64,000 bases of DNA from contig NZ_CXYV01000002.1 of NCBI RefSeq assembly GCF_001286805.1, positions 496,001 through 560,000 of the forward strand, written 5' to 3'. The notes under the pieces were generated by a model, which saw only the letters and a list, made by a program, of their open reading frames with translations, was not told where the DNA came from and made no database searches. Position numbers and translations under genes: made by a program. Origin of the DNA: Kallipyga gabonensis (GTDB lineage: Bacteria > Bacillota > Clostridia > Tissierellales > Peptoniphilaceae). Shown one piece after another: positions 49,784 through 56,820 of this stretch (the stretch's first letter is position 1; each line of letters opens with the position of its first letter).

Positions 49784-50674
49784 ATGCAGCAGTCTTTTTA
49801 TCAACAGGATCGGCGTAAAGCCCGGGCACGTCTGCTCGCTTTCGTCGTTGCTCTTCTCTTTTGTCTGACCGCCATCTTTCCCACGGCGGCTTTGGCGGAA
49901 GAAGAGGACACCAATGCAATGATTCGTTCATACGATGCGGGGAAGTGGGGTTCTCTTACCCTCAATCTCTCCTATACGAAAGAGAAGGACCAGCCCGGCC
50001 TCCCTCTTGATGGGGCGGAAATTCGCATCGTCCGGATTGCCGACCTGGTCATGACGGACAAGGGTCCAAACTATGTTCTCCGCGAGGGCCTGGGCGACCT
50101 CCATCTGAATTTTCTTTCCATGTCGGCCGGCGGTCTTCGCCAGGCGGCGACAAAAATCGCCGACTATTTGAAGGCCAACCCCGATGTCCTGACCGCCCTG
50201 GAAAAGGAAACGAACCCCAAAGTCTCACCGGCACCGGATGAAACAACGCCCAAAGCCGTTCGCACCGCTACCTCGGATGCCCAAGGCAAAGTTTTCTTTG
50301 ATCGCCTAATCCACGGCATTTACCTCATCACCCAAGAGGGGAGAACCGGAACAGCCAAAGACTATGCCCCCCTTTCTCCTGTCCTCTGCTTTATGCCGGA
50401 GTATCTGAACGCCGACGGCAAGGGAACCTGGATTTACGATGTTGTCGCAAATCCCAAGTATTCTCCCGACAAACCATCAACACCGACCAACCCCCCGGAG
50501 CCACCCACACCGGAGACACCAACGCCCAAGCCGTCCAAACCGACCACCCCCAAAAAACCGACGCCCAAGCCTCCTTACACAGGCGATATGATCCACATGG
50601 GTCTTTGGATTGGCATGGTTGTGATTGCCCTGATCGCTCTCATTGTGGTGCGGCGGAAGAACAAGAAGAAGTAG
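49784..50674 (+). CDS. Minor/base pilin with PPYTG sorting signal
   Basis: A 296-residue secreted protein starting 4 bp after sortase 2. A signal peptide (about 1-37, ending TAALA) is followed by one pilin-type beta domain (VRTATSDAQGKVFFDRLIHG, IYLITQEGRTG). A proline-rich stalk of about 45 residues follows (PSTPTNPPEPPTPETPTPKP and on), then PPYTG at 263-267, a hydrophobic helix and RRKNKKK. Small size, proline-rich wall-spanning tail and a variant sorting motif are typical of the base pilin that links a pilus to peptidoglycan. A partial copy of its end lies at 52015-52137. Confidence 0.88.
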   Translation: MQQSFYQQDRRKARARLLAFVVALLFCLTAIFPTAALAEEEDTNAMIRSYDAGKWGSLTLNLSYTKEKDQPGLPLDGAEIRIVRIADLVMTDKGPNYVLREGLGDLHLNFLSMSAGGLRQAATKIADYLKANPDVLTALEKETNPKVSPAPDETTPKAVRTATSDAQGKVFFDRLIHGIYLITQEGRTGTAKDYAPLSPVLCFMPEYLNADGKGTWIYDVVANPKYSPDKPSTPTNPPEPPTPETPTPKPSKPTTPKKPTPKPPYTGDMIHMGLWIGMVVIALIALIVVRRKNKKK

Positions 50675-50698
50675 GGCTGAACAACTGATGAGAATAGG

Positions 50699-50742
50699 AA
50701 TCCCCCGCAAACGGATGAAGGTTCGTTTACGGGGGATTTTTT
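50699..50742 (+). terminator. Terminator of the pilus operon
   Basis: AATCCCCCG plus AAACG pairs with CGTTT plus CGGGGGATT, followed by TTTTTTAT. A second copy lies at 52162-52206 as part of a tandem duplication. Confidence 0.9.
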
Positions 50743-50880
50743 ATCTTTCCAGAGAGAATCTCACATTGCTCCAACTCTATGAACTCATGAAGAAAAAGAA
50801 TGGCGTCCTGGTGATTGATAATGCTCCTCAACCAAGAATTATTGAGACGGGATGAGATGTGGCTAGTTGAAAGAAACCGA

Positions 50881-50886
50881 TATAAT
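50881..50886 (+). promoter_or_regulatory. -10 box of the first ORF6N gene
   Basis: TATAAT in a leader conserved in both duplicated copies (the second is near 52283-52288). No clear -35 box. The rest of 50743-50978 contains only leader sequence. Confidence 0.4.
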
Positions 50887-50978
50887 GAATCTGAGCTTTT
50901 CTCGATCAGTGATTTTATGAGGCCATGAGGGAGCGGAGGATTGGAAAAGATATGTAGATGGTTTTGGAGGTGCATTTT

Positions 50979-51977
50979 ATGATTGAAGATAATAAAGAGA
51001 TTGTTATTGTAGATGATAAAACTATACAAGAAAGAATATATTTCATCCGTGGACAAAAAGTAATGCTTGATGCAGATTTAGCTGAAATATATGGTTATGA
51101 AACTAAAAACTTTAATAGACAGGTAAAAAATAATATTGAAAAGTTTGAAGGCGAAGATTTTATGTTTCAATTGACCGAGAATGAGTTTGAAAACTTGAGG
51201 TGCAAAAATTTCACCTCAAGTTGGGGTGGCTCAAGGTACCTACCAAATGCCTTTACGGAACAAGGTATTTACATGCTTATGACTGTATTAAGGGGAGAAC
51301 TTGCGATTAGGCAAAGCAGAGCCTTAATTAGAACATTTAAGCAGATGAAAGACTTCATTGTTGAAAATCAAGATTTTATCGGTTCAAAAGAATTCGTACA
51401 AATAGCCATACAAACCAATCGGAATACAAATGATATAGCAAATCTAAATGATAAAATTAGCACCTTAGCCACAAAAGAAGAGTTGAAAAAAGTGATGGAT
51501 AATTTTATTGACCCAGAAACATATAAACATTTCCTTTTGATGAACGGAGAAAAGATAGAAGCCGATGTTGCCTATACGAAAATATATAAGTCAGCAAAGA
51601 AAAGCATTTATGTTATCGATAACTATATAGGGCTTAAAACATTGGAACTCTTAAGGTCGGCAAGAGATAACATACAAATCATAGTTTTTAGCGATAATGT
51701 AAGAAATAAAGACATGCTTACAATAAATATCTTAGATGATTTTAGAAAAGATTATCCTGATATAGACCTGAAGCTGAAGATAGCCGGTAAAAAATACCAC
51801 GATAGATATATTGCAATAGACTATGGAAGAGAAAATGAAGCTTTTTATCTTTGTGGAGCATCATCAAAGGACGCAGGAAATAAAATATCAAGTATTACCA
51901 AGATAGAAGAATCATCAAAGGATATGTATCATACAATGTTTGGTGGAATGTTAAACAATAAGAATTTGAAAATTTAA
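50979..51977 (+). CDS. ORF6N-domain protein with PLD-like C-terminus, copy A
   Basis: A 332-residue protein starting at ATG 50979 behind TTTGGAGG. Residues 14-105 are an ORF6N domain (YFIRGQKVMLDADLAEIYGY, FMFQLTENEFENL, FTEQGIYMLMTVLRG), a KilA-N-related DNA-binding module of phages and mobile elements. A helical linker follows. The C-terminal 140 residues (KKSIYVIDNYIGLKTLELL, then YHDRYIAID and GASSKDAGNK) look like a single phospholipase-D-like domain in which the HKD motif reads HxRx4D. The gene is very AT-rich compared with its neighbours, a sign of transfer. A role in phage or element control is likely; catalytic activity is unproven. Confidence 0.8.
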   Translation: MIEDNKEIVIVDDKTIQERIYFIRGQKVMLDADLAEIYGYETKNFNRQVKNNIEKFEGEDFMFQLTENEFENLRCKNFTSSWGGSRYLPNAFTEQGIYMLMTVLRGELAIRQSRALIRTFKQMKDFIVENQDFIGSKEFVQIAIQTNRNTNDIANLNDKISTLATKEELKKVMDNFIDPETYKHFLLMNGEKIEADVAYTKIYKSAKKSIYVIDNYIGLKTLELLRSARDNIQIIVFSDNVRNKDMLTINILDDFRKDYPDIDLKLKIAGKKYHDRYIAIDYGRENEAFYLCGASSKDAGNKISSITKIEESSKDMYHTMFGGMLNNKNLKI

Positions 51978-52014
51978 TAGGCAAATTACCGATTAGACAG
52001 TGATAGGAGTGTGA

Positions 52015-52137
52015 ATGACCGCCGCTCAAGCCCGTCCTCCCACCGGCGGCATGATCCACATGGGCCTCTGGATCGGCATGGTTGTGATTGCCCTGATTGC
52101 CCTCATTGTGGTGCGACGGAAGAACAAGAAGAAGTAG
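52015..52137 (+). pseudogene. Truncated base-pilin 3' end
   Basis: ATG 52015 opens a 40-residue frame whose last 30 residues match the membrane anchor of the base pilin (MIHMGLWIGMVVIALIALIV, then VRRKNKKK), preceded by RPPTGG in place of PPYTGD. It has no signal peptide or pilin domain. It is a by-product of the tandem duplication. AGGAG precedes the ATG, so a short membrane peptide could still be made. Confidence 0.82.
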
Positions 52138-52161
52138 TGCTGGACAACTGATGAGAATGGA

Positions 52162-52206
52162 AATCCCCCGAAAACGGATGAAGGTTCGTTTGCGGGGGAT
52201 TTTTTA
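52162..52206 (+). terminator. Second copy of the pilus-operon terminator
   Basis: AATCCCCCG pairs with CGGGGGATT (inner AAACG/CGTTT), then TTTTTATTT. The stem is intact, with loop-side differences from 50699-50742. Bases 52207-52418 are a duplicated leader without a gene. Confidence 0.88.
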
Positions 52207-52418
52207 TTTCAGAGGGAATTTCACATCGCCTCAACCAAGAATGATTGAGACGGGATGAGATGTGGCTGGTTGAAAGAAACCGATATAATGAATCTGAGCT
52301 TTATTCGATCAGCGATTTTGACCAGGTTCGGTATGATACTGACATCCGAAAACTCTATCTCAATGGCCGATTTGGAGCGAATCCGAAAATAAGCTCTCTA
52401 TTCTAGGAGGTGGCTTTT

Positions 52419-53414
52419 ATGACAGAAGAAAAGAAAGAGATTGTGGTAATAGATGAAACGACAATTAAAAGTAAGATTTACTATATAAGAAATCAAAAGG
52501 TTATGCTTGATTTTGAACTTGCTGAAATTTATGGATATACAACGACAAGATTTAATGAACAAGTAAAAAATAATTCGGAGAAATTTGATGATGATTTTAT
52601 GTTTCAGTTGACGAAATCAGAATTTGAAAACTTGATATCGAAAAAATCGACATCAAGTTGGGGTGGTCGTAGAAAACTACCATATGCTTTTACAGAGCAG
52701 GGTATTTATATGCTTATGACTGTATTAAGGGGAGAACTTGCTGTTAAACAGAGCAAGGCTTTAATACGAATGTTTAAGCAGATGAAAGACTTCATCATTG
52801 AAAATCAAGATTTTATCAGCTCAAAGGAATTAGTTCAAATAGTAATTCAAACAAATCAAAACACGAATGATATTGCAAGGATAGATAGCAAGATTAACAC
52901 ATTAGCTACTAAAGAAGATTTGAAAAAGGTAATGGACAATTTTATAGACCCAGAAACATATAAACATTTCCTTTTGATGAACGGAGATAAGATCGAAGCC
53001 GATGTTGCCTATACGAAAATATATAAGTCAGCAAAGAAAAGTATTTATGTTATCGATAACTATATAGGGCTTAAAACATTGGAACTCTTAAGGGCGGCAA
53101 GAGATAACACACAAATTATCGTCTTTAGCGATAATGTAAGAAATAAAGATATGCTTACAAAAAATATCTTCGATGATTTTAGAAAAGATTATCCTGGTAT
53201 AGACCTGATTCTGAAAATAGCCGATAAAAAATACCATGATAGGTATATTGCAATAGACTATGGAACAGAAAATGAAGCTTTTTATCTTTGTGGAGCATCA
53301 TCAAAGGATGCAGGAAATAAAATATCAAGTATTACCAAGATAGAAGAATCATCTAAGGATATGTATCATACAATGTTTGGTGGAATGTTAAACAATAAGA
53401 ATTTGAAAATTTAA
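52419..53414 (+). CDS. ORF6N-domain protein with PLD-like C-terminus, copy B
   Basis: A 331-residue paralogue of the 50979 product. ATG 52419 follows AGGAGG. The ORF6N part differs at many residues (for example YGYTTTRFNEQVKNNSEKFD against YGYETKNFNRQVKNNIEKFE), whereas the PLD-like part, with YHDRYIAID and GASSKDAGNK, is nearly identical. Different DNA-recognition halves on the same effector half suggest diversified specificity by recombination. AT-rich like copy A. It ends at a terminator shared with the convergent glutaminase gene. Confidence 0.8.
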   Translation: MTEEKKEIVVIDETTIKSKIYYIRNQKVMLDFELAEIYGYTTTRFNEQVKNNSEKFDDDFMFQLTKSEFENLISKKSTSSWGGRRKLPYAFTEQGIYMLMTVLRGELAVKQSKALIRMFKQMKDFIIENQDFISSKELVQIVIQTNQNTNDIARIDSKINTLATKEDLKKVMDNFIDPETYKHFLLMNGDKIEADVAYTKIYKSAKKSIYVIDNYIGLKTLELLRAARDNTQIIVFSDNVRNKDMLTKNIFDDFRKDYPGIDLILKIADKKYHDRYIAIDYGTENEAFYLCGASSKDAGNKISSITKIEESSKDMYHTMFGGMLNNKNLKI

Positions 53415-53454
53415 TAGGCAAGTAACCGATTAGACAGTGATAGGAGTGTGAATG

Positions 53455-53490
53455 AAAAGGGCCTTGCAACACTACGCAAGGCCTTTTTTT
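53455..53490. terminator. Bidirectional terminator between ORF6N copy B and glutaminase
   Basis: AAAAGGGCCTTGC pairs with GCAAGGCCTTTTTTT around AACACTAC. A and T runs on both sides make it usable in both directions. Confidence 0.92.
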
Positions 53491-53493
53491 GTC

Positions 53494-54420
53494 TTAATAA
53501 ATGCTCAAATTCAATGCCTGGGACAAAAACTCCAGCATCCGGACGCCGGCGTAGGAGTTGCCGTGTTTGTCCAGGGCCGGGCCGAAGACGGCCAGGCCGA
53601 AGGGGTCGGGGGAGGCGGTGAGGATGCCGCCGCCCACGCCGGACTTGGCGGGGAGGCCGACTCGGAGGGCGAACTCGCCGCTGTAGTCGTAGGTCCCGCA
53701 TGAGGCCATGAGGGAGCGGAGGATCTGGGCATTGACCCGGGAAAGGATGGGGCGGCCGTCCTGGTCTTTACCCTCATTGGAGAGGACGAAGGAGAAGTGG
53801 GCCAGGTCCCGGCAGGTAACCAAGAAGGAGCATGAGGTGAAATAGATGTCCAGGATCTCCTCCACCGGAAGGTCAGCGGGGAGGATCTTGCAGGAGAGCA
53901 TGAGGTAGATGAGGGTCCGGTTTCCGTAGGCGGTGGCGGATTCGGAGGCTTTGACCTTCTCGCTGTAGTCCGCCTCTCGGCCGATGAGGTCGGCCAGGCG
54001 GTCGGCGATGACCTCGCGGGACCGGTCGCCATAGACCCGGTGGATGAGGGCAACGGTCACGATGGCCCCCGCATTGATGAAGGGGTTGACGGGGACATTC
54101 TTGTTGGACAGCTCCAGCTCGATGACGGAGTTGAAGGGCTTGGCCGAGGGCTGGACCCCCACATAGTGGCGGAGCTCATCCATGGAATAGTGCTCCAGGA
54201 CGATCGAATAGAGGGCCACCTTGATGATGGACTGGATGGTAAAGGGGATGTCCGCATGGCCCGCCGTCAGGAGCCGGCCATCCTGGTAGGAGGCCAAACC
54301 CAGGAGGTGGGGGTTCTGCATGGACAGCTCGGGGATATAGTCAGCTACCTTTCCGTCCTTGGTGAAGAGTTTGCCCAGGGCAAGGGCTTGGTCCAATAGG
54401 GATTGCGTAAAAACTTCCAT
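53494..54420 (-). CDS. glsA: Glutaminase
   Basis: A 308-residue serine-dependent glutaminase hydrolysing glutamine to glutamate and ammonia. The beta-lactamase-like Ser-x-x-Lys pair is in FTIQSIIKV (residues about 60-68). Other family blocks are KPFNSVIELELSN, NPFINAGAI, SESATAYGNRT, SCGTYDYSGEFA and LPAKSGVGGGI. Length is standard for the GlsA family. It is a single gene, convergent with ORF6N copy B. In intestinal bacteria the enzyme also supports acid resistance; no transporter partner is adjacent. Confidence 0.95.
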   Translation of the reverse strand: MEVFTQSLLDQALALGKLFTKDGKVADYIPELSMQNPHLLGLASYQDGRLLTAGHADIPFTIQSIIKVALYSIVLEHYSMDELRHYVGVQPSAKPFNSVIELELSNKNVPVNPFINAGAIVTVALIHRVYGDRSREVIADRLADLIGREADYSEKVKASESATAYGNRTLIYLMLSCKILPADLPVEEILDIYFTSCSFLVTCRDLAHFSFVLSNEGKDQDGRPILSRVNAQILRSLMASCGTYDYSGEFALRVGLPAKSGVGGGILTASPDPFGLAVFGPALDKHGNSYAGVRMLEFLSQALNLSIY

Positions 54421-54537
54421 AAAATGATCCTTTGTGTGGTTTGGATGATGGGGGAGGCGAGCCTCTGGGGTCGTGGTGTCGTGGGGCGTGAGGTCGTGGA
54501 GCGTTTGACTGGATTATACCACGAATGAGCCGCCCTG

Positions 54538-54573
54538 CCCTGGCTCGGGGGGAAACTTTGCAGGTAGCCAGGG
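54538..54573 (+). repeat. Single CCCTGGCT/AGCCAGGG hairpin
   Basis: CCCTGGCT (54538-54545) pairs perfectly with AGCCAGGG (54566-54573) around a 20-base loop. The stem is the one used in 17212-17740, but the loop differs from the common core. It lies upstream of the glutaminase gene. Confidence 0.6.
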
Positions 54574-54634
54574 AAGACACCCACGGCGGTGGCTCCTCCG
54601 CCTCCAGCTCTGAACTCATGAGATGCTTGGATCC

Positions 54635-54937
54635 AAGGGACTCTTCGACCCTGACAATCTTGGAATTAAGGAATTTATTAGGGTTTCATACCCTGATATT
54701 TTTTCAATCCGCCAAATCATCCGGGCCTTTTTTTGCCCTGACATTCTTCAAATTTTTCCAATTGACAGGGCTCCTCCCCCTGACATTCTCATGATTATTC
54801 CATTTGACAGGGCCATTTTCGGCCCTGATTTTTTTACGATTTAGCAAATTGTCAGGGCACTCAACCCTGACAATTTTGGAATTAAGGAATTTATCAGGGT
54901 TTTGGATCCTATTTTTTGAGATTCGGCAAATTGGTAG
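54635..54937 (+). repeat. CAGGG/CCCTG hairpin array, seven units
   Basis: Seven 42-45 bp units of the kind found at 7744-7953 and 22685-22966, with linkers such as ATTTTTTCAATCCGCCAAAT and TTTTTACGATTTAGCAAATT. One unit (TCTTGGAATTAAGGAATTTA) is repeated in the array near 54660 and 54875. The array decays at its right end. Confidence 0.85.
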
Positions 54938-55039
54938 AACCGCCAGCTTTGGATTCTCAGCAAATGCAGGATTTCAGACCAAAGGAGCGGGAGCTTTGTC
55001 AATGGACATACGCCGGGGGGAGCCCAAAAGGTTGGCTCG

Positions 55040-55080
55040 ATACCCCTCCAAGTGGCGAAAATGCCGGGAATGAGGGGTGT
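55040..55080 (-). repeat. Single conserved-loop hairpin (ACACCCCTC/GAGGGGTAT)
   Basis: ATACCCCTC (55040-55048) pairs with GAGGGGTGT (55072-55080) using one G-T pair. On the minus strand the interior is ATTCCCGGCATTTTCGCCAC, matching the core of the 25037 and 60005 arrays. The remainder of 54421-55328 holds no gene that I can support. Confidence 0.7.
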
Positions 55081-55328
55081 CCTCCTACCGCCACCAGCCC
55101 GGCGGGGATTCATCTTCGGCAGCCTTCCATGGCACCCCACCTCATTTATGGTAAAATCAACCAGCAATATACAACGATACAACGAGCGGTTGAGAAATTT
55201 GGGGCTTTTCCAACCGCTAGGATATGGTTTTGCGATCCTCATGGTCCTAGAATAAAGGCAGATCAAGGGGCAGGCGCCTGGTTGCTGCCCAAGACCAAAC
55301 TAGTTCCCTATATAGAAAGAAGGTTGCC

Positions 55329-55832
55329 ATGAACCACCAAGCGATTTGCAAGAATATTGCCAAGTATCGGAAAGAAAAGAAGATGACCCAGGATGACCTG
55401 GCGGAGCGGATTGGGGTCTCTCCCCAGGCGGTGTCCAAGTGGGAGAATGGGGTGTCCTGTCCGGATATTGCCTACCTGCCGGAGATTGCGGAGGTCCTGG
55501 GGGTGGACATCAATGCCCTTTTTCGGGAGGAAGAGGAAGAGCCGGAGACTTATTTGGTCGAAGACCACCAGAGGAAGGATCCCTCCAAGATGCTCTTCCG
55601 GATCAAGGTCCTGTCGTCGGACGGGGATAAGGTTCGAGTCAACCTCCCCCTGCCTCTTCTCAAGATGATGATGAACACGGGGGCCTCCATGCAGTTGGGG
55701 GATACCGACCTGTCCAGCCTCCGGAACATCGACTGGGACAGCCTCTTTGCCATGATCGACAATGGAGTCATGGGGAAGTTGGTTGAGGTGGAGTCGGCGG
55801 ATGGGGATTTTGTCGAAATCTATGTGGAATAG
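55329..55832 (+). CDS. XRE-family regulator with a C-terminal SSDGD-type domain
   Basis: A 167-residue protein. Residues 5-62 are a Cro/C1-type helix-turn-helix (IAKYRKEKKMTQDDLAERIG, VSPQAVSKWENGVSCPD). After an acidic hinge (FREEEEEPE) comes a domain of about 90 residues containing FRIKVLSSDGDKVRVNLPLP and ending LVEVESADGDFVEIYVE. The same pattern appears in the next gene product, so the C-terminal part is a recurrent small beta module, possibly a sensing or partner-binding domain. AGAAGG precedes the start. The two genes are 2 bp apart. Confidence 0.82.
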   Translation: MNHQAICKNIAKYRKEKKMTQDDLAERIGVSPQAVSKWENGVSCPDIAYLPEIAEVLGVDINALFREEEEEPETYLVEDHQRKDPSKMLFRIKVLSSDGDKVRVNLPLPLLKMMMNTGASMQLGDTDLSSLRNIDWDSLFAMIDNGVMGKLVEVESADGDFVEIYVE

Positions 55833-55834
55833 CC

Positions 55835-56101
55835 ATGAAGATCATCATTGATCCGGCGGATGGCCCCCGCATGGTTATCCCCCTGCCCACTCGCTTCGTT
55901 TTTTCCGGCCTTTCCGGGCACATCATTCGAAAAAGTCTCCAGGCCGCAAAGCTGGAGGAAGGGGAGAAGGTTCCGGCCATCCCCTATGAGATGCTGCCCC
56001 TGGCCGGTCGAGACCTCCTACAAATGCGGAAAGATTTCCCCGGACTTCCCCTGGTCGAGGTGGAGTCGTCGGATGGAGACCACGTTGTAATTTTTCCCTA
56101 A
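55835..56101 (+). CDS. Small protein sharing the SSDGD module of the upstream regulator
   Basis: An 88-residue protein with no membrane segment. Its start (MKIIIDPADGPRMVIPLPTR) and its end (LVEVESSDGDHVVIFP) match the two ends of the regulator's C-terminal domain. The spacing of 2 bp from the regulator stop indicates one transcript and coupled translation. I do not recognise a named function; it could dimerise with or antagonise the regulator. A hairpin terminator follows. Confidence 0.68.
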   Translation: MKIIIDPADGPRMVIPLPTRFVFSGLSGHIIRKSLQAAKLEEGEKVPAIPYEMLPLAGRDLLQMRKDFPGLPLVEVESSDGDHVVIFP

Positions 56102-56118
56102 AAATCGTCCCTCCTTTT

Positions 56119-56157
56119 ACCCCCGGTTCGGACAAGCGTCTGTGCCGGGGGTATTTT
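56119..56157 (+). terminator. Terminator after the regulator pair
   Basis: ACCCCCGG (56119-56126) pairs with CCGGGGGT (56145-56152), with an inner GGAC/GTC helix, followed by ATTTTC; the T tract is short. Confidence 0.72.
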
Positions 56158-56167
56158 CATGAGGTTT

Positions 56168-56198
56168 TTGCCAGGCCTCCCGCCCAATCCCTTATAAT
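56168..56198 (+). promoter_or_regulatory. Promoter of the RimL-like acetyltransferase gene
   Basis: TTGCCA (56168-56173), a 19-base spacer and TATAAT (56193-56198), followed by AAAAGGAG and the ATG at 56226. Confidence 0.5.
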
Positions 56199-56225
56199 AG
56201 AAGCAAGAAAGAAAAGGAGTAGACT

Positions 56226-56786
56226 ATGCGGAAAAAAGTACAAGTGGTGACAACGGAGGACCTCATCCTCCGCCCCTTCCAGATTTCGGATGCGCCGGCC
56301 ATGTTCCAGAATTGGGCCCAGGACCCGGAGGTGACCAAGTTTCTGACCTGGTCCCCTCATGCCTCCATCGCGGAGACCCTGGAGATCTGCACGGAGTTTG
56401 CCTTCGACAACCAGGGCTTCGGGGCCAACTGGGCCATCGCCGAGAAAACCAAGCCCCAGGAAGCCATCGGGTCGGTCAACGTGGTGAGCCGGGATGAGGA
56501 CATCATGGCCTGCGAGTTGGGCTATTGCCTGGCCCGGAAGTTTTGGGGACGGGGATATATGAGCCAGGCGGTCAAGGGGGCCATTGACTTCCTTTTCCGG
56601 GAGATGGACTACAACCGGATTGCCGCCCGGCATGACTCCAATAACCCCGCATCCGGCCGGGTCATGGAGAAGGCGGGCATGGTTCGGGAGGGGGTCCTTC
56701 GTCAAGCGGGAAAGTCCAATCAGGGAATCGGAGACTTGGTCTGCTATGCCATCCTTCGGTCAGAGTGGTTGGAGAGACGGAAATAG
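56226..56786 (+). CDS. RimJ/RimL-type GNAT acetyltransferase
   Basis: A 186-residue acetyltransferase of the RimJ/RimL subgroup, which acetylates protein N-termini, amino acids or small molecules. The N-terminus has LILRPFQISDAPAMFQNWAQ. The acetyl-CoA segment is ELGYCLARKFWGRGYMSQAV (residues about 97-116), and the C-terminal RIAARHDSNNPASGRVMEKA followed by GM is the usual motif B. AAAAGGAG precedes the ATG. It is likely co-transcribed with the FAD dehydrogenase gene 34 bp downstream; the substrate is unknown. Confidence 0.88.
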   Translation: MRKKVQVVTTEDLILRPFQISDAPAMFQNWAQDPEVTKFLTWSPHASIAETLEICTEFAFDNQGFGANWAIAEKTKPQEAIGSVNVVSRDEDIMACELGYCLARKFWGRGYMSQAVKGAIDFLFREMDYNRIAARHDSNNPASGRVMEKAGMVREGVLRQAGKSNQGIGDLVCYAILRSEWLERRK

Positions 56787-56820
56787 GAGAAGTTATTTGG
56801 AAAAGAGAAAGGGGGAAAGA

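Larger units (their letters stand above)
50588..53454 (+). repeat. Tandem duplication: base-pilin tail, terminator and ORF6N gene
   Basis: Copy A (50588-52017) and copy B (52051-53454) share the base-pilin 3' end, the terminator, the leader with GAAACCGATATAATGAATCT, the ORF6N gene and the tail GATAGGAGTGTGAATGA. The leader of copy B lacks part of copy A (about 50775-50825) and the two differ again before the start codon. The two gene copies diverge in the first half but are nearly identical from about residue 175. Confidence 0.85.
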
